From contig JBHIBD010000071.1 in the NCBI GenBank assembly GCA_046758865.1, positions 1-10,176 of the forward strand: a stretch of 10,176 bases of DNA, given 5' to 3'. The notes beneath the pieces were generated by a model, which was not told the DNA's origin, did no database searches, and saw nothing but the letters and a program-made list of their open reading frames with translations. The stretch's first letter is position 1; every line of letters begins with the position of its first letter. The DNA comes from JBHIBD01 sp046758865. GTDB taxonomy: Bacteria; Planctomycetota; Brocadiia; Brocadiales; Bathyanammoxibiaceae. This document shows, piece after piece, positions 6,935-10,176 of the stretch. Made by a program: the position numbers and the translations under genes.

Positions 6935-8876
6935 TAGATTAAAGATAATCTTTGGCCTGGTCCTTGCGTCCTTCATGGTGCTGATGGGGAGGCTTGGCTA
7001 TCTACAGATATTCGAGAGTGCTAAATATCATGGTATATCAAAAAAGCGCCTGCTAAAGGACTACACCACACCTGCACGAAGAGGCAATATATACGACCGT
7101 TACGGCAGGCCTCTGGCAGTGGAGGAGCCGGCCTTTGACCTCGTGGTTGGTTACAGGAACCTCCTGTATAGCTGTCTGCGCTCCAAAGGGGATATGCCTC
7201 CGCCGCTGGCCCAACTGAAGGCGCATGAGGACCTTGCAAGGGGATGCGACTCCTGCCATAGCGACATGGGTCTGCGGTTAACGAGACTCTCAAAGCTCCT
7301 GGATTCAACCCCCCAGCAATTACTTAATCAGGCGGAGAAAATAATAAATCGAGTAGAGAAAATCAAAGAACGAGTGCAAAGGCGACACAAGAAGACCGTT
7401 AGGATACAGGAGGAATTTGCATCACATCCAATAGCTAAGGATGTTCCCCTGCAAAAGGCGGCGGAATTTGAGATGAACCAGGATTATTACCCGGGGGTGT
7501 CCCTAGGCACCAGACCCAAGAGATATTATCCATACCACGATACAGCCTCCCATACACTGGGCTACTTGGGAAAGCTTACCCCCGAAGAGCTACGTAAGGC
7601 AAGGTCCACCCTGCAACGGGGTGGTGGAGAGGATGAAAGATTACGTGACTACTACAGAAGCCTTTCCTCGTCAATAGACCACCGTGTGGGCAGGGCTGGA
7701 ATCGAGGGTTACTATAACCTTGACCTCACGGGCATCTCTGGCAGGAAAGTGGAAGAGATATCACTAAAGACCCTGGGGGTAGACAAAACCATATTTGATA
7801 TGCCACCCAGCCACGGAAACGACATCTTCCTGACCATAGACCTTGACGTGCAGCGACTAGCAGAAGAAACCCTGGGTGAAAGAAACGGCTCTGTTGTGGT
7901 TGTAGATACTCGCACCGGCGAGGTCCTTGCAATGGCCAGTTATCCCAGGTTTAATCCAAACACCTTTAACAGGGATTACAGTCAGTTAATCGAGGATCCC
8001 GGTAAACCCTTGTTGAATCGCCCCGTACAGGCCCTCTTACCACCAGGTTCTGCCTTCAAAATAGTAATGGCCCTCACTGCCCTCGCAGAGGGGAAGATTG
8101 ACTTAAATACCTACTTTTACTGCTCGGGGTCAATAACGGTAGGCAGACGCAAATTTCGCTGCACCTCTGCCCATGGATATGTCGACATTAAAAGGGCGAT
8201 AGAGCATTCTTGCAATATCTACTTCTTTGAGGCGGCAAAGCGACTTAACGGTAAGGCAATGCGGGGATGGGCACAGAAATTTGGGTTCGGAAGTAAGACA
8301 GGTATAGACCTGCCCTATGAGGCATCTGGCAATGTGCCCCTGCCGAGATACACTGGAGAAAGGCTAAATGTGTCCATCGGTCAGGGCGAACTCCTTGTCA
8401 CCCCACTTCAGATGACACAGATGGTGTCGACCGTTGCAAACGGCGGAATTATGGTTAGGCCCCATCTCCTTAAGAAGATTGTTACAGATGACGGCGTAAC
8501 CATACGGGAGGTCATGACGCCTGAGGCAAATAGAATAAAGATACCCCAGGAACACTTCCTTACCGTCCAGAAGGCCCTCAGGCAGGTGGTTATTAGCGGT
8601 ACTGCGAGGGGAAAGGGGCTTAAAGAGCTGGGGGTTGCTGGAAAGACTGGCACGGCACAGATAGGCGGTAGCGACAAAAATCACGCATGGTTTGTTGGCT
8701 ATGTCCCATTTGACGACCCTCACTATACCTTCTGCATAGTTGTAGAACGCACCACCGGCCACGGCGGAGGGGTGGCAGGGCCAATAGCCAGGGAGCTGGT
8801 ATCTGGAATCCTTGATATAGAAAGGGCCAGGAAACATCTCACCGCTAAGAGGGAAGCGGGCACGCTAGGGTACTGA
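6924..8876 (+). CDS. mrdA: Penicillin-binding protein 2 (elongation transpeptidase) with a CxxCH insertion
   Basis: Class B PBP that cross-links lateral-wall peptidoglycan together with RodA. The ATG at 6924 gives MYSNRLKIIF and 650 residues (E. coli PBP2 has 633). An in-frame TTG at 6840 would add 28 residues read out of frame from mreD and is rejected. One membrane helix spans about 7-26, followed by the pedestal start RRGNIYDRYGRPLA (52-65). The transpeptidase domain (about 300-635) has all three active-site motifs: Ser376-x-x-Lys379 (LPPGSAFKI), Ser429-Cys-Asn431 and Lys574-Thr-Gly576. Cys400 and Cys413, flanking a loop, resemble the cysteine pair seen in many class B PBPs. Unusually, residues 80-170 form a charged, helix-rich insertion containing Cys108-Asp-Ser-Cys111-His112, a canonical haem c attachment motif in an exported domain, plus Cys84. 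Haem binding is unproven. Confidence 0.95.
   Translation: MYSNRLKIIFGLVLASFMVLMGRLGYLQIFESAKYHGISKKRLLKDYTTPARRGNIYDRYGRPLAVEEPAFDLVVGYRNLLYSCLRSKGDMPPPLAQLKAHEDLARGCDSCHSDMGLRLTRLSKLLDSTPQQLLNQAEKIINRVEKIKERVQRRHKKTVRIQEEFASHPIAKDVPLQKAAEFEMNQDYYPGVSLGTRPKRYYPYHDTASHTLGYLGKLTPEELRKARSTLQRGGGEDERLRDYYRSLSSSIDHRVGRAGIEGYYNLDLTGISGRKVEEISLKTLGVDKTIFDMPPSHGNDIFLTIDLDVQRLAEETLGERNGSVVVVDTRTGEVLAMASYPRFNPNTFNRDYSQLIEDPGKPLLNRPVQALLPPGSAFKIVMALTALAEGKIDLNTYFYCSGSITVGRRKFRCTSAHGYVDIKRAIEHSCNIYFFEAAKRLNGKAMRGWAQKFGFGSKTGIDLPYEASGNVPLPRYTGERLNVSIGQGELLVTPLQMTQMVSTVANGGIMVRPHLLKKIVTDDGVTIREVMTPEANRIKIPQEHFLTVQKALRQVVISGTARGKGLKELGVAGKTGTAQIGGSDKNHAWFVGYVPFDDPHYTFCIVVERTTGHGGGVAGPIARELVSGILDIERARKHLTAKREAGTLGY
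7245..7259 (+). other. CxxCH (haem c-type) motif within PBP2
   Basis: The codons TGC GAC TCC TGC CAT encode Cys108-Asp-Ser-Cys111-His112 of the PBP2 product. The segment lies on the periplasmic side of the single membrane helix, where c-type cytochrome maturation occurs. Nearby candidates for a sixth iron ligand include Met115, His101, His155 and His168. Zinc binding or a disulfide are the main alternatives. Confidence 0.6.
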
Positions 8877-8880
8877 TAAG

Positions 8881-9978
8881 GTGAACAAGAGTTCTATCAG
8901 GGATTTTGATTGGCTTGTGTTTGGCTCTGTATGCGGGCTCCTGGCCATCAGCTTCTTCTTCATCTGGAGCGCATCCTCCCAGGGCTATGCGTTCAGGCAG
9001 CTTGTGTGGATGGGCCTTGGGTTCGGCCTATTCTTTGGCCTGCTCATGCTGGACTATATGAAGATAGTGCGTCAGGCATACATATTGTATATCGTCTTGA
9101 TTGTGGCCCTGATTGCCGTGCTCTTTCTGGGAAGTTCTATTCGGGGTGCACGCAGGTGGTTTGACCTCGGCGTGGTGTCGTTTCAGCCCTCTGAGTTCAT
9201 GAAGATAGTTCTTGTGCTTGCACTTGCAAAGTACTTGATGTATAAAAATAACTATAAACGTTTTAACATACTCATGATGTCTCTGGCGTTTACGCTCTTG
9301 CCTATGGCACTAATCTTTAAACAACCAGACCTTGGCACAGGTCTTGTATTGCTTCCCATATTCTTCGCTATGGTATTTATTACTGGTGCCCGCATAAAGC
9401 ATCTGTTGGCCCTGATACCAATGGGACTTGCCACACTCCCACTTGTATGGCTCTTTCTGCTGCGGGGCTATCAGAAGGACCGCATAGTAGGATTTCTTTG
9501 GCCCAGCGAGGCCCAGGACTGGGGCGCAGCCTACCATAGACTCCAGTCACTGATTGCCATCGGCTCGGGGGGTGTCCTGGGGCAGGGATGGGGACAGGGA
9601 GTTCAGACCCAGCTCAATATTTTGCCGGAACCCCATACCGACTTTATATTTTCGGTAATAGCCGAGGAGTGGGGATTCCTCCGTACATTCGGGCTAATGA
9701 CCCTCTTTCTTGTATTTATAATAGGTACCTTAGGGATTGCCTACAGGACACGAGAACCCGTGGGGCGGCTCATCCTGGTAGGATTCGTGGCCATGTTTTC
9801 TTCGCAGATATTGATAAACATAGCAATGGCCCTGGGCCTGGCACCCATTACCGGGCTTAACCTGCCCTTCGTGAGCTATGGCGGCTCATCACTACTATCC
9901 TCCTTCCTTGCCCTTTCACTGATAATCAACGTAGGCATCCGGAATAAAGTCGTCCTGGCCAGAGAAGACTTTACGTAG
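8881..9978 (+). CDS. rodA: Peptidoglycan glycosyltransferase RodA
   Basis: SEDS-family inner-membrane polymerase that extends glycan strands from lipid II and acts as a complex with PBP2. The 365-residue product (family about 360-420) is strongly hydrophobic, with about ten membrane segments. Family blocks in order are RGARRWFDLG (88-97), FQPSEFMKI (101-109), KQPDLGTGL (147-155), the large periplasmic loop GYQKDRIVGFLWP (196-208), and LPEPHTDFIFSVIAEEWGF (248-266). In the last, Asp254 matches the essential SEDS aspartate. GLNLPFVSYGGSS (325-337) follows near the C-terminus. The RodA rather than FtsW assignment rests on the mre/mrdA context and the sequence blocks. The GTG start lies 4 bases after the mrdA stop. 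AGGG (8867-8870) is a weak ribosome site with a 10-base spacer, so coupling to mrdA is likely. Confidence 0.95.
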   Translation: MNKSSIRDFDWLVFGSVCGLLAISFFFIWSASSQGYAFRQLVWMGLGFGLFFGLLMLDYMKIVRQAYILYIVLIVALIAVLFLGSSIRGARRWFDLGVVSFQPSEFMKIVLVLALAKYLMYKNNYKRFNILMMSLAFTLLPMALIFKQPDLGTGLVLLPIFFAMVFITGARIKHLLALIPMGLATLPLVWLFLLRGYQKDRIVGFLWPSEAQDWGAAYHRLQSLIAIGSGGVLGQGWGQGVQTQLNILPEPHTDFIFSVIAEEWGFLRTFGLMTLFLVFIIGTLGIAYRTREPVGRLILVGFVAMFSSQILINIAMALGLAPITGLNLPFVSYGGSSLLSSFLALSLIINVGIRNKVVLAREDFT

Positions 9979-10031
9979 GGTATATGAGGGTGTTAAAATA
10001 ATCCCGCCATGAGAAATGGGTGGCACAGGGC

Positions 10032-10169
10032 TGTAGGGGCAGGCTTCGGCCGTGAGCTCAGCCGAACGGTCCCCGTGTGATGCCAGAGGCACATCCGCCT
10101 ATGGCGTGACCTGCCCAACGTGCTACATCTATGAAAAATAAAGGGCAGCCGCAGGGAGTTGCCCCTACA
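10032..10169. repeat. Structured repeat region bounded by 10-base inverted repeats, downstream of rodA
   Basis: TGTAGGGGCA (10032-10041) and TGCCCCTACA (10160-10169) are exact reverse complements bounding 138 bases. Nested inside are TTCGGC/GCCGAA (10045-10050 with 10061-10066), GCCAGAGGC/GCCTATGGC (10082-10090 with 10097-10105, one mismatch), GGGCAGG/CCTGCCC (10037-10043 with 10110-10116) and GGGCA/TGCCC (10143-10147 with 10160-10164). Some of these pairings compete. Similar 'TGTAGGGGC...GCCCCTACA' palindromes are, from general knowledge, common intergenic repeats. No coding frame or transposase is visible, and no T-run marks a clear terminator. The region could still end the rodA transcript. 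Confidence 0.6.
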
Positions 10170-10176
10170 ATCCTGC

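Noticed and set aside
8364..8837. Antisense reading frame (157 codons) within the PBP2 transpeptidase domain
   Set aside because: It is the complement of the conserved SxN-to-KTG region, with no recognisable family.
10032..10116. tRNA-like cloverleaf in the region after rodA
   Set aside because: The nested stems superficially suggest a cloverleaf, but there is no TTC-type T arm, no anticodon arm of correct size and no acceptor end, so it reads as nested repeats.

Overview
The window carries one gene end and seven complete genes, all on the + strand. In order they are the 3' part of hslU, a repeat-rich intergenic stretch, moeA, lnt, and the cell-elongation cluster mreB-mreC-mreD-mrdA(PBP2)-rodA. 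The window closes with about 200 bases of structured, apparently non-coding sequence. Every gene reads as intact and belongs to a well-known family. No phage, transposase, CRISPR, tRNA or rRNA gene was seen.

Organism. Lnt, the complete Mre/Rod set and periplasmic PBP2 indicate a diderm (Gram-negative type) bacterium that makes peptidoglycan and elongates as a rod or has rod-derived growth machinery. The PBP2 has a long, charged, helical N-terminal insertion that contains a CxxCH motif, the signature of covalent haem c attachment. Together with interspersed palindromic repeats, this makes me think of an uncultivated, cytochrome-rich lineage, such as a planctomycete of the anammox type or a Nitrospirota/Desulfobacterota-like group. 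That placement is a guess and no marker gene here proves it.

Layout. hslU (to 989) ends with the conserved HslU tail and is followed by a compact GC hairpin. Bases 990-1535 hold a long imperfect hairpin (1067-1116), two copies of a small palindromic repeat (1173-1187 and 1220-1234), a convincing sigma70-type promoter (1304-1332) and an 88-base inverted repeat of the 'GTCATTGCGAG' kind (1391-1478). moeA and lnt are 25 bases apart and probably share a transcript. A promoter with two perfect consensus hexamers (TTGACA-16-TATAAT) begins inside the lnt stop region at 4353. A 10-base perfect palindrome fills part of its spacer, and it is followed by a leader of about 160 bases before mreB. From mreB onward the genes overlap or nearly touch, and several lack clear Shine-Dalgarno sites, which suggests translational coupling.

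How the genes work together. MreB filaments, MreC, MreD, the transpeptidase PBP2 and the glycosyltransferase RodA form the elongasome, which inserts lateral-wall peptidoglycan. Lnt completes lipoprotein acylation in the same membrane. MoeA (molybdenum cofactor) and HslU (ATPase of the HslUV protease) are housekeeping genes that neighbour the cluster. The observation most worth following up is the CxxCH motif in the extracytoplasmic part of PBP2. The palindromic control region in front of mreB and the repeat clusters come next.
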